A DNA stretch of 64,000 nucleotides. Source: Rhizobium sp. P38BS-XIX. GTDB taxonomy: Bacteria; Pseudomonadota; Alphaproteobacteria; Rhizobiales; Rhizobiaceae. Under the pieces are notes generated by a model. That model had not been told where the DNA came from, did no database searches, and saw only the letters and a list, made by a program, of their open reading frames with translations. Location of the stretch: contig NZ_JABAIJ010000005.1 in the NCBI RefSeq assembly GCF_012641435.1, positions 186,001 through 250,000 on the forward strand, given 5' to 3'. Below, piece by piece: positions 24,297-32,760 of the stretch. The stretch's first letter is position 1. Each line of letters begins with the position of its first letter. Both the position numbers and the translations under genes were made by a program.

Positions 24297-24982
24297 TCCA
24301 GATCCGCGTAGTGCGAAACCGGGGTGACACCGCGCACGCGCTCCGCCAGGATCGGACGGAAGGACGGGCGCGACTTCAGCCGCTGATACCATTCCTTGGC
24401 GATCGGCGATTCCGTCCAGTCGATTTCGCCGAGATAGTCCAGTACGGAAACCGAGGCCGCTGCGGCGAGATCGGCGTAGCTGAGGCGCTCGCCCGCAAGC
24501 CACTGCCGGGAGCCGGCGAGCCAGGAGAGATACTTCATGTGCTGGCGAATATTGCCGCGCGCCATGCGCATGACCTTGGAATCCGGGGCGCCGCCGCCTT
24601 GTTCGGCGGTCATCTGCAGCTTGAACACGCGCTCGCGCGTCAGCGGCCGCGTGACGTCCTGTTCCATCTTCTGCATGAACCATTCCGTCAGCCGGCGAAT
24701 CTCGGCGCGCTGGAAGGGGTCTTCGGCCAGAAGCCGGCGGTCGCGCTTCAGCACGCCGTGGGTCTCGTCGAGATATTCGGAAATGACTGCCGCACCACAG
24801 AGCGCCCGCATGCTGTCGTCGACATAGACAGGCAGGGTGCCGGCGGGATTGAGCGCGAGGAAGTCGCGGCGCTTCTCCCAGGTCTGTTCCTCGATCAATT
24901 CGGTCTGATAGCCGTACTCGGTCAGGATCAGGCGAACGAACCGTGAGGAGGATGACATCGGGTGGTGATACAGCGTCGGCAT
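24290..24982 (-). CDS. Glutathione S-transferase family protein
   Basis: A 230-residue GST: a thioredoxin-fold N-terminal domain starting MPTLYHHPMSSSSRFVRLILTEYGY, with the cis-Pro glutathione-contact loop NPAGTLPVYVD near 50-60 and an acidic partner in the GAAVISEYLDETH segment, then an all-helical C-terminal domain with LSYADLAAAASVSVLDYLGEIDW, the conserved GST N-capping region. The catalytic residue is probably a Ser in the SSSSRF loop. It may conjugate or reduce electrophiles, or act as a chaperone; the substrate is unknown. It lies upstream of queG on the same strand. Confidence 0.93.
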   Translation of the reverse strand: MPTLYHHPMSSSSRFVRLILTEYGYQTELIEEQTWEKRRDFLALNPAGTLPVYVDDSMRALCGAAVISEYLDETHGVLKRDRRLLAEDPFQRAEIRRLTEWFMQKMEQDVTRPLTRERVFKLQMTAEQGGGAPDSKVMRMARGNIRQHMKYLSWLAGSRQWLAGERLSYADLAAAASVSVLDYLGEIDWTESPIAKEWYQRLKSRPSFRPILAERVRGVTPVSHYADLDF

Positions 24983-25133
24983 TGGTACTCGGGTGTTTCT
25001 GATTGATGCTAAGGAGTCTTTTTGGGTCGCGATCTTGCGGCCCTAGTCATTTGTCATCGGTTGAAGCTATAGGATCTTGGCCTAGTTTGCACAAGCGAAT
25101 CGGGCCGCCCTGCCGTTTGACAAAGGACACGAT

Positions 25134-25931
25134 ATGGCTGAACAAATTATTATCGCGCTGGTTTTAGGCCTTGTGGAGGGGCTTACGGAGTTCATTCCCG
25201 TCTCTTCCACCGGCCATCTGATATTGCTCGGACATTTTCTCGGCTTCAAGGAAGCCGCCACTTTCGACGTTCTGATCCAGCTCGGTGCGATTCTCGCCAT
25301 CCTGCTTGTCTATTTCAATCGTCTCGTTCAGATCGCCAAGGCGCTGCCCGTCAGTGTCAAGGCGCGTCACTTCGTGCTGGCCGTCCTGTTCGGCTTTTTG
25401 CCGGCTGCCGTCATCGGCGCCATCGCGCATGATTTCATCAAGACCGTGCTTTTCGATTCGCCGAAGGTGGTCTGTATCTCGCTGATCCTCGGCGGCATCG
25501 TTCTGCTTGTCATCGACAAGATCAAGTTCAAGCCGAAATACACCAGCGCCTATGAGTTTTCCTGGCCGATGGCAGTCAAGATCGGTTTCTTCCAGTGCCT
25601 TGCCATGATCCCGGGAACGTCGCGTTCCGGTTCCACCATCGTCGGTGCCCTGGTTCTTGGCGCCGACAAGCGCTCGGCCGCCGAGTTTTCCTTCTTCCTT
25701 GCCATGCCAACCATGGCAGGCGCTTTCGCATTGGATCTCTGGAAGAGCCGTCACGATCTCAGCATGGACCAGGGCCTGCTGATCGTCATCGGCTTCGTCA
25801 TGGCGTTTATCTCGGCACTGTTCGTGGTGCGGGCGCTGCTCGACTTCGTGTCTCGCCGTGGCTACGCCCCCTTCGCATGGTGGCGTATTGCCGTCGGCAC
25901 GGTCGGCCTGATCGCACTTTACTTCGGCTGA
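25134..25931 (+). CDS. uppP: Undecaprenyl-diphosphate phosphatase
   Basis: Integral membrane enzyme that dephosphorylates undecaprenyl diphosphate, recycling the lipid carrier for peptidoglycan and O-antigen; overexpression confers bacitracin resistance in relatives. The 265-residue protein has about eight membrane segments and both family motifs: E15-GLT-E19 followed by FIPVSSTGH (15-28) and PGTSRSGST with R164 at 160-168. The start follows AAAGGACACG. It is monocistronic, with a strong terminator after it, and diverges from the GST gene. Confidence 0.96.
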   Translation: MAEQIIIALVLGLVEGLTEFIPVSSTGHLILLGHFLGFKEAATFDVLIQLGAILAILLVYFNRLVQIAKALPVSVKARHFVLAVLFGFLPAAVIGAIAHDFIKTVLFDSPKVVCISLILGGIVLLVIDKIKFKPKYTSAYEFSWPMAVKIGFFQCLAMIPGTSRSGSTIVGALVLGADKRSAAEFSFFLAMPTMAGAFALDLWKSRHDLSMDQGLLIVIGFVMAFISALFVVRALLDFVSRRGYAPFAWWRIAVGTVGLIALYFG

Positions 25932-25982
25932 TGCGCGACCACCCGACAAGGGGCGGTTGCGATCACGACGACCGATAAAATG

Positions 25983-26007
25983 AAGGCCGGTGAAAACCGG
26001 CCTTTTT
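25983..26007 (+). terminator. Rho-independent terminator after uppP
   Basis: AAGGCCGGT (25983-25991) and ACCGGCCTT (25996-26004) form a perfect 9-base-pair stem with a GAAA loop, followed by a run of T to 26007. It lies between uppP and the convergent small gene and may serve both. Confidence 0.85.
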
Positions 26008-26016
26008 CATACCCGA

Positions 26017-26181
26017 TCAGTTTTGGGTAGAAGCGTCGATGGAACCCGTGGTGCAGGGATCGACGCCGTAGGTCGGCGCACATTCGCCCTTTACCGAGGC
26101 GATGCTGCCGCGGGCTACGAAGGAGCCTGCAAGAATCACCAGTGCCGCGCACGCAAACAGAAGCGCGATAGACTTGCCCAT
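26017..26181 (-). CDS. Small envelope protein, unknown function
   Basis: A 54-residue protein: one hydrophobic segment at 4-23 (SIALLFACAALVILAGSFVA) followed by a short polar tail with two cysteines (GECAPTYGVDPC). It could be anchored by an uncleaved signal with the tail in the periplasm. No family is recognised. The ATG at 26181 has GGAAAGG nine bases upstream; an earlier ATG at 26238 lacks this. It is a single gene, convergent with uppP. Confidence 0.65.
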   Translation of the reverse strand: MGKSIALLFACAALVILAGSFVARGSIASVKGECAPTYGVDPCTTGSIDASTQN

Positions 26182-26413
26182 CGAAGAATGCCTTTCCGCA
26201 GAAGTGTGAAGCGCGTCGCCGACCGGTTCATTGTCCAAGCCTGAGACGCGCGGCTGTGTTAGTCAGTGAAATGATGAATAGCAATAAATGTTCATCTTAA
26301 ATTTGACGTTAATGCTACTATTTCCAGACTGCGTCTTTTGAGCAACGCTGAGCTGTGAATGAAGGCGTTTTGCCCGTACGTTAAAGGCTCATTCTGTCTT
26401 TTGCAGGCAACAA

Positions 26414-26446
26414 AAAGCGCCGCTCGGCAGGGCCGGGCGGCGCTTT
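26414..26446 (-). terminator. Rho-independent terminator of the NDUFA9-like gene
   Basis: On the minus strand, AAAGCGCCGCCCGG pairs with CCGAGCGGCGCTTT with one mismatch around a short loop, followed by a run of T. It starts 24 bases after the stop of the gene at 26470. Confidence 0.8.
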
Positions 26447-26469
26447 GATTTCATCGGCTGACCGAATCG

Positions 26470-27450
26470 TCAGGCAGCTTTGCCGGAGCCGGTGAACTGG
26501 CCCTGCGGACGGTAGCGCACGAGGTAGGACGGCAGGACCGAAACGAGCAGCGTCGGCAGCAGGCCGATGCCCTTCAATGTGCGTCCTTCCGCTTCCGCCT
26601 GCTTGGAAACGACATTGTCGCTCTTGAGCAGGGTTACCTGGTCTGCCGTGATCGGCGGCTTGATGAGCGGCACCAGCGAGGCAACCGAGCCGATGAGGGA
26701 CGCCAAGCCGAAAGGCAGCGAGATGAGCGCCTTCTTGCGGTTGATGACAGACAGCGTGGTCTCGAGACATTCGCGGAAGGAAAGCACTTCCGGGCCGCCG
26801 AGTTCATAGGTGGTGCCGGCCTTGAGCTTGCCATCGACGCTGCGGGCGACGGCCTCGGCGATATCTTCGACATAGACCGGCTGGAACTTCGTCTTGCCAC
26901 CGCCGATCAAGGGCAGGAACGGCGCCGTGCGCGACATGTCGGCAAACTTGTTGAAGAACTCGTCTTCCGGTCCGAAGACGATCGAGGGGCGCAGGATGAT
27001 TGCGTCCGGCTTGATCGACAGGATTGCGGTTTCGGCGCGCGCCTTGGTGCGGGCATAGGCCGAAGGCGAGTTGGCATCGGCGCCAAGAGCCGAAATGTGC
27101 GTCAGCGAAGCGCCGGCGCCGCGTGCGGCTTCCGCGATTGCCTTGCCTCCGAATTCCTGCACGGCTTCAAAGGTATTGCGGCCGCTTGCCGCCAGGATGC
27201 CGACGCAGTTGACGACATGCTGAGCACCTTCGACGGCGCGGTCGATGGAATTACGATAGCGCACATTGGCCTGAACGATCGAAATCTGGCCGAGATTGCC
27301 GAGCGGCTGCAGGAAGCCGGCAAGATCGGGACGGCGCACGGCGACACGGATGCGGTAACCGCGCTTGGCAAGCGCACGCACCACGTGGCGCCCGATGAAG
27401 CCTGATCCTCCGAACACGGTCACGAGCGGCGGGAGGTTGGACAGGGTCAT
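26470..27450 (-). CDS. Complex I NDUFA9-like NAD(P)-binding protein
   Basis: A 326-residue atypical SDR of the NDUFA9/complex-I-associated type, known as an accessory subunit or assembly-linked protein of NADH dehydrogenase in mitochondria and alphaproteobacteria. The nucleotide loop is GGSGFIG at 14-20; YARTKARAE preserves a Y-xxx-K; IILRPSIVFGPEDEFFNKFA is the typical mid-segment. A hydrophobic stretch near 245-263 could touch the membrane. It has its own terminator and no operon partner on this strand. A soluble quinone- or sugar-modifying SDR is the alternative. Confidence 0.85.
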   Translation of the reverse strand: MTLSNLPPLVTVFGGSGFIGRHVVRALAKRGYRIRVAVRRPDLAGFLQPLGNLGQISIVQANVRYRNSIDRAVEGAQHVVNCVGILAASGRNTFEAVQEFGGKAIAEAARGAGASLTHISALGADANSPSAYARTKARAETAILSIKPDAIILRPSIVFGPEDEFFNKFADMSRTAPFLPLIGGGKTKFQPVYVEDIAEAVARSVDGKLKAGTTYELGGPEVLSFRECLETTLSVINRKKALISLPFGLASLIGSVASLVPLIKPPITADQVTLLKSDNVVSKQAEAEGRTLKGIGLLPTLLVSVLPSYLVRYRPQGQFTGSGKAA

Positions 27451-27562
27451 GGCAGGCTCCTCGAAAGGCTTGGTTTGGGCTTATATCGTTTCGTCTTAGC
27501 CGATCCGAGCGCGGAGGTGAAGTGCAATCGCGCTGCATTGCAGCGTCACCTTTTCAAAGGGT

Positions 27563-27850
27563 TTAAATGCCCTCGACAACGACCATTTCGGCATCCGCCA
27601 CCTGCTGACGAATTTTGGCGGCGATCTGATATTCCGGCGAATTGTAGCAGTCGACGGCGTGTTGCAGCGACGGAAACTCGATCACGACGTTACGGCCGCG
27701 CGCCGGGCCTTCGAGAGGCGTGTAAGCACCGCCGCGAGCAAGAAAGTTCGCGCCGTATTTTTCGAAGGCAGGCTTCGCGGCTGCGACATAGTCCTTGTAG
27801 TTCTCGAGGTCGCGGACATCCACGCGCGCGATCCAATATCCCTTTGGCAT
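27563..27850 (-). CDS. DUF1330 family protein
   Basis: A 95-residue protein of the dimeric ferredoxin-like DUF1330 family: MPKGYWIARVDVRDLENYKDYV at the start, FLARGG in the centre, and NVVIEFPSLQHAVDCYNSPEYQ near 52-74, the family's defining segment. No enzymatic activity is established for the family. It lies 28 bases after pyrF on the same strand, so it is probably the last gene of the phosphatase-pyrF-DUF1330 unit. GGGAGGCAAGC precedes the start. Confidence 0.9.
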   Translation of the reverse strand: MPKGYWIARVDVRDLENYKDYVAAAKPAFEKYGANFLARGGAYTPLEGPARGRNVVIEFPSLQHAVDCYNSPEYQIAAKIRQQVADAEMVVVEGI

Positions 27851-27878
27851 GCTTGCCTCCCTTGATTGCTGTCGTGGT

Positions 27879-28571
27879 TTAAAGTGCGGCGTCCATCTCG
27901 GCGAGGATGGCGCGGGCCGCCTCCTTCGGATCGGCGGCCTTGACGATCGGCCGAGCGACGACGAGATGGCTCGAGCCGGCCTTGATGGCGTCGGCGGGTG
28001 TCATTACGCGCTTCTGGTCGCCTTTGTCGCTGCCGGCCGGGCGGATGCCCGGGGTAACGAGGGCCATGTCGGGTCCGATGATCTTGCGGACTGCGGCAGA
28101 CTCTTCCGCCGAGCAGACGATGCCGCCCATGCCGGCCAGATGCGCCTGTTCAGCCCGACGCAGCACCAGCGTATGCGGATCGTATTCATAGCCTGCGGCG
28201 ATGAGGTCCTGTTCGTCCATCGACGTCAGCACGGTCACGCCGAGCAGGCAAAGGTCGGAGCCCTTGGCGGCTTCGACAGCCGCCTTCATCGCCTTCGGAT
28301 AGGCGTGCAGTGTCAGCATCGACATGCCCATCTTCGCGATGTTCTCCACGCCGGAGGCCACCGTGTTGTCGATGTCGAGCAGCTTCATGTCGAGAAAGAT
28401 CTTCTTGCCGCTGGCGGCCAGGTCGCGCGCGAATTCGAGACCGCCGGCAAAGGCGAGCTGATAACCGATCTTGTAATAGAGGATATCGTCGCCGAGGGCG
28501 CCGACCACTTTCTCGGCCTCCTGAAGGTTTGGAACATCGAGTCCAACGATCAAGCGGTCGCGTGCGGTCAT
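27879..28571 (-). CDS. pyrF: Orotidine 5'-phosphate decarboxylase
   Basis: Decarboxylates OMP to UMP, the last step of pyrimidine synthesis. The 230-residue protein starts MTARDRLIVGLDVPN and has the catalytic D61-x-K63-x-x-D66 in FLDMKLLDID, VTVLTSMD, and the phosphate loop VTPGIRP followed by the late GSSHLVVARPI strand. Length is normal. The ATG at 28571 comes one base after the TGA of the upstream phosphatase-like gene, so translation is likely coupled; the longer open frame to 28703 overlaps that gene. Confidence 0.97.
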   Translation of the reverse strand: MTARDRLIVGLDVPNLQEAEKVVGALGDDILYYKIGYQLAFAGGLEFARDLAASGKKIFLDMKLLDIDNTVASGVENIAKMGMSMLTLHAYPKAMKAAVEAAKGSDLCLLGVTVLTSMDEQDLIAAGYEYDPHTLVLRRAEQAHLAGMGGIVCSAEESAAVRKIIGPDMALVTPGIRPAGSDKGDQKRVMTPADAIKAGSSHLVVARPIVKAADPKEAARAILAEMDAAL

Positions 28572-28572
28572 A

Positions 28573-29160
28573 TCAAGCCCATCCCTTCCAGTCTTCGATG
28601 GGTGTCCAGTCGCATGAGATGGCACGGTTCGCAAGGTCGAAACAGAAAAGATTGCCGCCACCGGGCGGCTGATCGCCCTGGCGCGCGATTGGCTTGTCCT
28701 CAAGATGGCATTTCAGGAGCGTGCCGACGCCGCCATGGCCGACGAAAGCGATCGGTATTTGCGGATCGTGGCGCGACAATGCCGCCTCGACATTCGAGAT
28801 GATCCTCATCTGGGCGTCGATCGCGCGCTCCCAACCCTTGAAGCTTTGGTAGGGATTGGCGAAGAACCAGTCTGCGGCATTCTCGAAATCTGGCGGCGCG
28901 AGAAAGCCCGTAGCGCTGCGGTCGTTCTCGTGCATGGCTTCGACGATGTCGATCGGCACCCCACACTCTGCCGCCAGAATTTCCGCCGTTTCGATCGCCT
29001 TCCGCTCGCCGCTGGAGACGATCCGGCCCAGTTGGCGAGCCCAGGGTCTTGTTGCCGCTTCCCGCGCGCGTGCTGCGCCCACTTCCGACAACCCCCATTG
29101 CGGCACGGGAACGTCGGGGTCGATGCGCACCTGCGGATGCGTAATGTAAAGAGCGAACAT
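28573..29160 (-). CDS. Histidine phosphatase superfamily protein with altered active-site motif
   Basis: A 195-residue protein with the phosphoglycerate-mutase-like fold. The N-terminal catalytic RHG is replaced by THP in LYITHPQV, so the putative nucleophilic His is kept but the phosphate-binding Arg is absent. Other features remain: WGLSEVG.ARAREAA, the second Arg in IVSSGERKAIETAEILA, the acid in EAMHENDRS and the late His in AFVGHGGVGTLL. It may be a phosphatase with an unusual substrate or a non-catalytic protein. It is directly coupled to pyrF, suggesting a link to nucleotide metabolism that I cannot specify. Confidence 0.82.
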   Translation of the reverse strand: MFALYITHPQVRIDPDVPVPQWGLSEVGAARAREAATRPWARQLGRIVSSGERKAIETAEILAAECGVPIDIVEAMHENDRSATGFLAPPDFENAADWFFANPYQSFKGWERAIDAQMRIISNVEAALSRHDPQIPIAFVGHGGVGTLLKCHLEDKPIARQGDQPPGGGNLFCFDLANRAISCDWTPIEDWKGWA

Positions 29161-29168
29161 GGATCGTC

Positions 29169-29762
29169 TCAGCCGCGGCTATAGACCCAGAGCTGGGCCG
29201 GCGGAATATTGCGAACGATGAAATCGAAGTGACGGATATGATAGCGATCCGGATTGGCGATGATCGGCGAAACCGGGCCGTAGGAAATCTGCACCATCGG
29301 GCGTCCAGGCGGCATGCGGTCGAGCAGACTTTCGAGCAGTGCGACGCGCGTCGCCATCGGGAAGTTCAGCAGCGGGATGCCTGACACGACGGAATCGAAT
29401 GTCTGTCCGCGCAGAACGCCGAGCGTTGCATCGAGATCGAAGGCGTCGCCATTGATGAAATGGACGCCGGGATAAAGCTTGACCAGATGACTGTAGAAAT
29501 CGGTCGAGTATTCGATGGCGACGAGATTTTGCGGTTCGACGCCGCGCGCCAGAATAGCCTTGGTAATGGCGCCTGTGCCCGGCCCGAGTTCCAGCACGGG
29601 CAGACCGGATTGCAGGTTGATGACACTAGCCATCTTGCGCGCTGTAATCGATGAGGTGGGAACGATCGACCCGACGGTTTTGGGTCCTTGCATCATGCCT
29701 TTGAAGAAACGGATCTCTTCGTCGAACTTCTTGCCAAGCCGTTCCTTGAGACGCAGCGCCAT
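29169..29762 (-). CDS. pmtA: Phosphatidylethanolamine N-methyltransferase (rhizobial PmtA type)
   Basis: SAM-dependent enzyme that methylates phosphatidylethanolamine, up to phosphatidylcholine, at the inner membrane. The 197-residue protein starts MALRLKERLGKKFDEEIRFFKG and has the SAM loop VLELGPGTGAITKAIL, INGDAFDLD and the VVSGIPLLNFP segment, agreeing with the small soluble-type PmtA of Sinorhizobium/Agrobacterium. A GTG at 29777 is in frame, but the GGGGGAG in that stretch is better read as the ribosome site for the ATG at 29762. The gene ends nine bases before the phosphatase-like gene starts, so the four genes may form one unit. Confidence 0.88.
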   Translation of the reverse strand: MALRLKERLGKKFDEEIRFFKGMMQGPKTVGSIVPTSSITARKMASVINLQSGLPVLELGPGTGAITKAILARGVEPQNLVAIEYSTDFYSHLVKLYPGVHFINGDAFDLDATLGVLRGQTFDSVVSGIPLLNFPMATRVALLESLLDRMPPGRPMVQISYGPVSPIIANPDRYHIRHFDFIVRNIPPAQLWVYSRG

Positions 29763-29874
29763 GCTCTCCCCCACCAAATGTTACGGTCACGACTTACATA
29801 TCGCTCTTCTCTGATCTTGCAATGCGATGACGCAATAACGAGAGAAAATGTCGCAATCCACAAAGGACCAAATA

Positions 29875-29914
29875 AAAGCGCCCTTGCGTAATCAAACGCA
29901 TAACAGGGCGCTTT
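29875..29914 (-). terminator. Rho-independent terminator after dnaN
   Basis: AAAGCGCCCT (29875-29884) and AGGGCGCTTT (29905-29914) form a perfect 10-base-pair outer stem; an inner TGCGT/ACGCA pairing extends it. On the minus strand it is followed by TTTTATTT, seven bases after the dnaN stop codon. Confidence 0.85.
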
Positions 29915-29920
29915 GGTTTC

Positions 29921-31039
29921 TTATACGCGCATCGGCATCAGCACATAAAGCGCGTCGTCACCGGCCGTGTCGCGAATGAGTGTCGGCGAGCCGGCATCTG
30001 CCAGCAGGAACACGGCGGAATCGCCCGAAAGCTGGGCGGTGATGTCGAGCAGGTACTTCGCGTTGAAGCCGATTTCCATCGGGTCCATTTCGTAGCCGAC
30101 AGCGACTTCTTCCGTCGCGCTTCCCGAATCCGGGTTGTTGACCGTGAGAAGCAGCTGACCGTCGGACAGCGCCAGCTTGACGGCGCGGCCACGCTCCGAC
30201 GAGATCGTCGAAACGCGGTCGACTGCCTGCGCGAAGCTCTGGCAATCGACGCGCATTTCCTTGTCGTTGTTTGTGGGTATGACGCGCTGATAGTCGGGGA
30301 AGGTGCCGTCGATCAGCTTCGATGTCATGACGATGGAGCCGATCGTCAGGCGGATCTTCGCGTCGGATACTTCGACCGTGACGATCGCATCCGGCGAATC
30401 CACCAGCTTCTGCAATTCGCCGACCGTCTTGCGCGGAATGATGATGCCGGGCATGCCTTCGGAGCCGGAGGGCGCGCTGACGTCGGCGCGGGCAAGGCGG
30501 TGACCGTCGGTCGCGACAGCGCGAAGCTTCAGGTCGCCATCGCTTTCGATCGTGTGGAAGAAGATGCCGTTCAGGTAGTAGCGGGTTTCTTCGGTCGAAA
30601 TCGCGAACTGGGTGCGATCGATCAGCATCTTGAGGTCAGCCGCCTTCAGCTTGAAGGAGTGGCTGAAGCTGCCGGCCGTAAGATCCGGGAAGTCCGATTC
30701 CGGCAGGCACTGCAGCGAAAACTTCGAGCGCCCAGACGTGACCGTCATCGAGCTGCCGTCGGTGTTGGTGGCAAGCAGAACTTCCGATCCGTCGGACAGC
30801 TTGCGCACGATATCGTAAAGCAGGTGCGCCGGTACGGTGGTGGCGCCGGCCTGCTCGACGTTTGCAGGCGTCGCCTCGGTGATTTCGAGATCGAGGTCGG
30901 TTGCCTTCATGTCGAGGCTCGTGCCCTCGGCCTTCAGCAGCACGTTGGACAGGATCGGGATCGTGTTGCGACGCTCGACCACGCGATGCACGTGGTTCAG
31001 CGACTTCAGGAGGTTCGACCGCTCAATTGTAATACGCAT
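29921..31039 (-). CDS. dnaN: DNA polymerase III subunit beta (sliding clamp)
   Basis: Ring-shaped processivity clamp that holds DNA polymerase III on DNA. The 372-residue protein starts MRITIERSNLLKSLNHVHRVVERRNTIP and has the three-domain clamp repeat, with NGIFFH and VATDGHRLA in domain two and the C-terminal MPMRV, the usual clamp ending (M-P-M-R). The open frame runs on to 31855, but the conserved N-terminus fixes the start at 31039. It is not beside dnaA in this window; it diverges from rsmI, as in other Rhizobiaceae, and ends at a strong terminator. Confidence 0.98.
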   Translation of the reverse strand: MRITIERSNLLKSLNHVHRVVERRNTIPILSNVLLKAEGTSLDMKATDLDLEITEATPANVEQAGATTVPAHLLYDIVRKLSDGSEVLLATNTDGSSMTVTSGRSKFSLQCLPESDFPDLTAGSFSHSFKLKAADLKMLIDRTQFAISTEETRYYLNGIFFHTIESDGDLKLRAVATDGHRLARADVSAPSGSEGMPGIIIPRKTVGELQKLVDSPDAIVTVEVSDAKIRLTIGSIVMTSKLIDGTFPDYQRVIPTNNDKEMRVDCQSFAQAVDRVSTISSERGRAVKLALSDGQLLLTVNNPDSGSATEEVAVGYEMDPMEIGFNAKYLLDITAQLSGDSAVFLLADAGSPTLIRDTAGDDALYVLMPMRV

Positions 31040-31291
31040 GGATGCTACCGCTTTCGACCGTGACTTGCCGGGCGGCCCGAGGCGCCCGAGCGACATGTTT
31101 TCGGACGAGGCCCGAAAGATTGGACGGGCAACTTGGCAGACTTCTCCATCCGAATGCAAGAGGCTTAGGCGATTTGCCAAGTGGCAATTCGACATTTGGG
31201 TGACAATGCTCCACAGGATTTGCGCCGCTCTTGCCGTCCGTCCGCGCCTCGCCCATAAAGGCGGTGAATACGAGGCGAATTCAGGACCGGC
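31040..31291. other. Divergent dnaN/rsmI promoter region
   Basis: About 250 bases with no gene. It contains the perfect dyad TTGCCA-AG-TGGCAA at 31174-31187, placed for either promoter, and TTGGCA about 40 bases away, so a regulator may bind here. No DnaA-box cluster was recognised. Confidence 0.4.
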
Positions 31292-32200
31292 ATGAACGAA
31301 GACCAAACAAGCGGTGGAGCGCGTAGTTTCCGCCTGCACAACACACAGATTCCGGCCCGCCCGCTCGATCCGGCGCTCTATCTTGTGGCGACCCCCATCG
31401 GCAATCTCGGCGATATCACGTTGCGAGCGCTCGAAACGCTGGCCGGCGCCGACGTGCTCGCCTGCGAAGATACGCGCGTGACCCGTGTCCTGCTCGACCG
31501 CTACGGCATCCAGAACAAGCCTTACGCCTATCATGAATACAATGCCGACGAGGCCGGCCCCCGGCTGCTGCAGGCATTGGAAGCAGGGCGGTCGGTAGCG
31601 CTGGTTTCCGATGCCGGCACGCCGCTTGTTTCCGACCCGGGCTATCGTCTCGCGGTGCAGGCGATCGAGGCGGGATACAAGGTCGTTCCCATTCCCGGCG
31701 CTTCTGCGCCGCTTGCAGCGCTCGTCGGCTCCGGCCTGCCGAACGACGCTTTCTTTTTCGCCGGCTTCCTGCCCACCAAGGACAAGGCCCGCCGAGACAG
31801 GCTTGCCGAAGTCGCGAGCGTTCCCGCGACCCTCATCTTCTTTGAATCGCCGCACCGCATCGCCGCGACCCTTGCCGCTGCTGCCGATGTGCTAGGCGGC
31901 GAGCGCGCGGGCGCCGTCTGCCGCGAGTTGACGAAGACCTTTGAGGAATTCCGCCGCGGCACGCTGTCTGAACTTGCCGCATTCTATGATGCCGTTGAGA
32001 ATGTGAAGGGCGAGATCGTCTGGCTCGTCGGTCCGCCCGCCGAAAGCGTCGCGACGGAAGCCGATGTCGACGCCATTCTGGCCGATCTCTCAGGGACAAT
32101 GCCGACCGCCAAGGCGGCAACGGAAGCGGCGCGTCTCACCGGCCTGCCGCGCAAGGAGCTGTATCAGCGCTTGCTCGACATGAAGGAGCGCCATGCCTGA
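31292..32200 (+). CDS. rsmI: 16S rRNA (cytidine(1402)-2'-O)-methyltransferase
   Basis: Methylates the ribose of C1402 in the decoding centre of 16S rRNA. The 302-residue tetrapyrrole-methylase-fold protein has LYLVATPIGNLGDITLRALETL near 30-51, ACEDTRVTRVLLDRYGI, SDAGTPLVSDPGYRLA and PGASAPLAALVGSGLPNDAFFFAGFLP, the defining RsmI blocks. The Lys-rich C-terminus (LPRKELYQRLLDMK) is also typical. Its last eight bases overlap the start of yraN, indicating coupled translation. Confidence 0.97.
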   Translation: MNEDQTSGGARSFRLHNTQIPARPLDPALYLVATPIGNLGDITLRALETLAGADVLACEDTRVTRVLLDRYGIQNKPYAYHEYNADEAGPRLLQALEAGRSVALVSDAGTPLVSDPGYRLAVQAIEAGYKVVPIPGASAPLAALVGSGLPNDAFFFAGFLPTKDKARRDRLAEVASVPATLIFFESPHRIAATLAAAADVLGGERAGAVCRELTKTFEEFRRGTLSELAAFYDAVENVKGEIVWLVGPPAESVATEADVDAILADLSGTMPTAKAATEAARLTGLPRKELYQRLLDMKERHA

Positions 32201-32573
32201 GCCAGGGTTTCAGGGTGGCGAAAAGCTCAAACGGCAAAAGGCATGGCGTCGTGGTCATGTCGCCGAGTACCTCGCCGCAGCCTTTCTGATGCTCAAGGGC
32301 TATCGCATCCTCGCGATCCGTCATCGCACCAAGCTCGGCGAGATCGACATTATTGCCCGCAAGGGTGATCTCGCCGTTTTCGTCGAGGTCAAATCGAGGC
32401 GCGGTGCTCAACAGGCAATCGACGCCGTTTCCTTCTCGTCGCAAAACCGTATCCGTGCCGCAAGCGATCTCTGGCTTGCACGCCAGCCGGATTTTGCTCG
32501 CCTTTCGCAACGTTATGATATTGTCGCGATGCTGCCGGGTCGCTGGCCGCAGCATTTTCCCGATGCGTTTTGA
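32193..32573 (+). CDS. yraN: YraN family (UPF0102) endonuclease-like protein
   Basis: A 126-residue UPF0102 protein with a restriction-endonuclease-like fold. The core is GHVAEYLAAAFLMLKGYRILAIRHRTKLGEIDIIARKGDLAVFVEVKSRRG, preserving the E-xn-GEIDxIxxxxxxxVFVEVK pattern of putative metal-dependent nucleases. Its cellular role is not established. It overlaps rsmI, the usual bacterial arrangement. In many Rhizobiaceae gshB comes next, but here three other genes intervene. Confidence 0.93.
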   Translation: MPEPGFQGGEKLKRQKAWRRGHVAEYLAAAFLMLKGYRILAIRHRTKLGEIDIIARKGDLAVFVEVKSRRGAQQAIDAVSFSSQNRIRAASDLWLARQPDFARLSQRYDIVAMLPGRWPQHFPDAF

Positions 32574-32760
32574 TGGTGTTCGGAGAGCGAAAGAGGTGCT
32601 TTCCAATTCGACGCCATCGCTTCATTCCTGGCTCAGCCGTCTCGACACATCTTGTCAACTCGCCCTTACTGCGGATAGATGGACTAACGTTTTCGATCAG
32701 CTTTAGCGTGCATTCAGAGGTGTGCTAAGGACGATGTAACGGGTAAGTTGGGGGTGAAAA

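Noticed and set aside
31040..31855. N-terminal extension of dnaN by 272 codons
   Set aside because: The conserved clamp N-terminus begins at 31039; the extension overlaps rsmI and looks non-coding.
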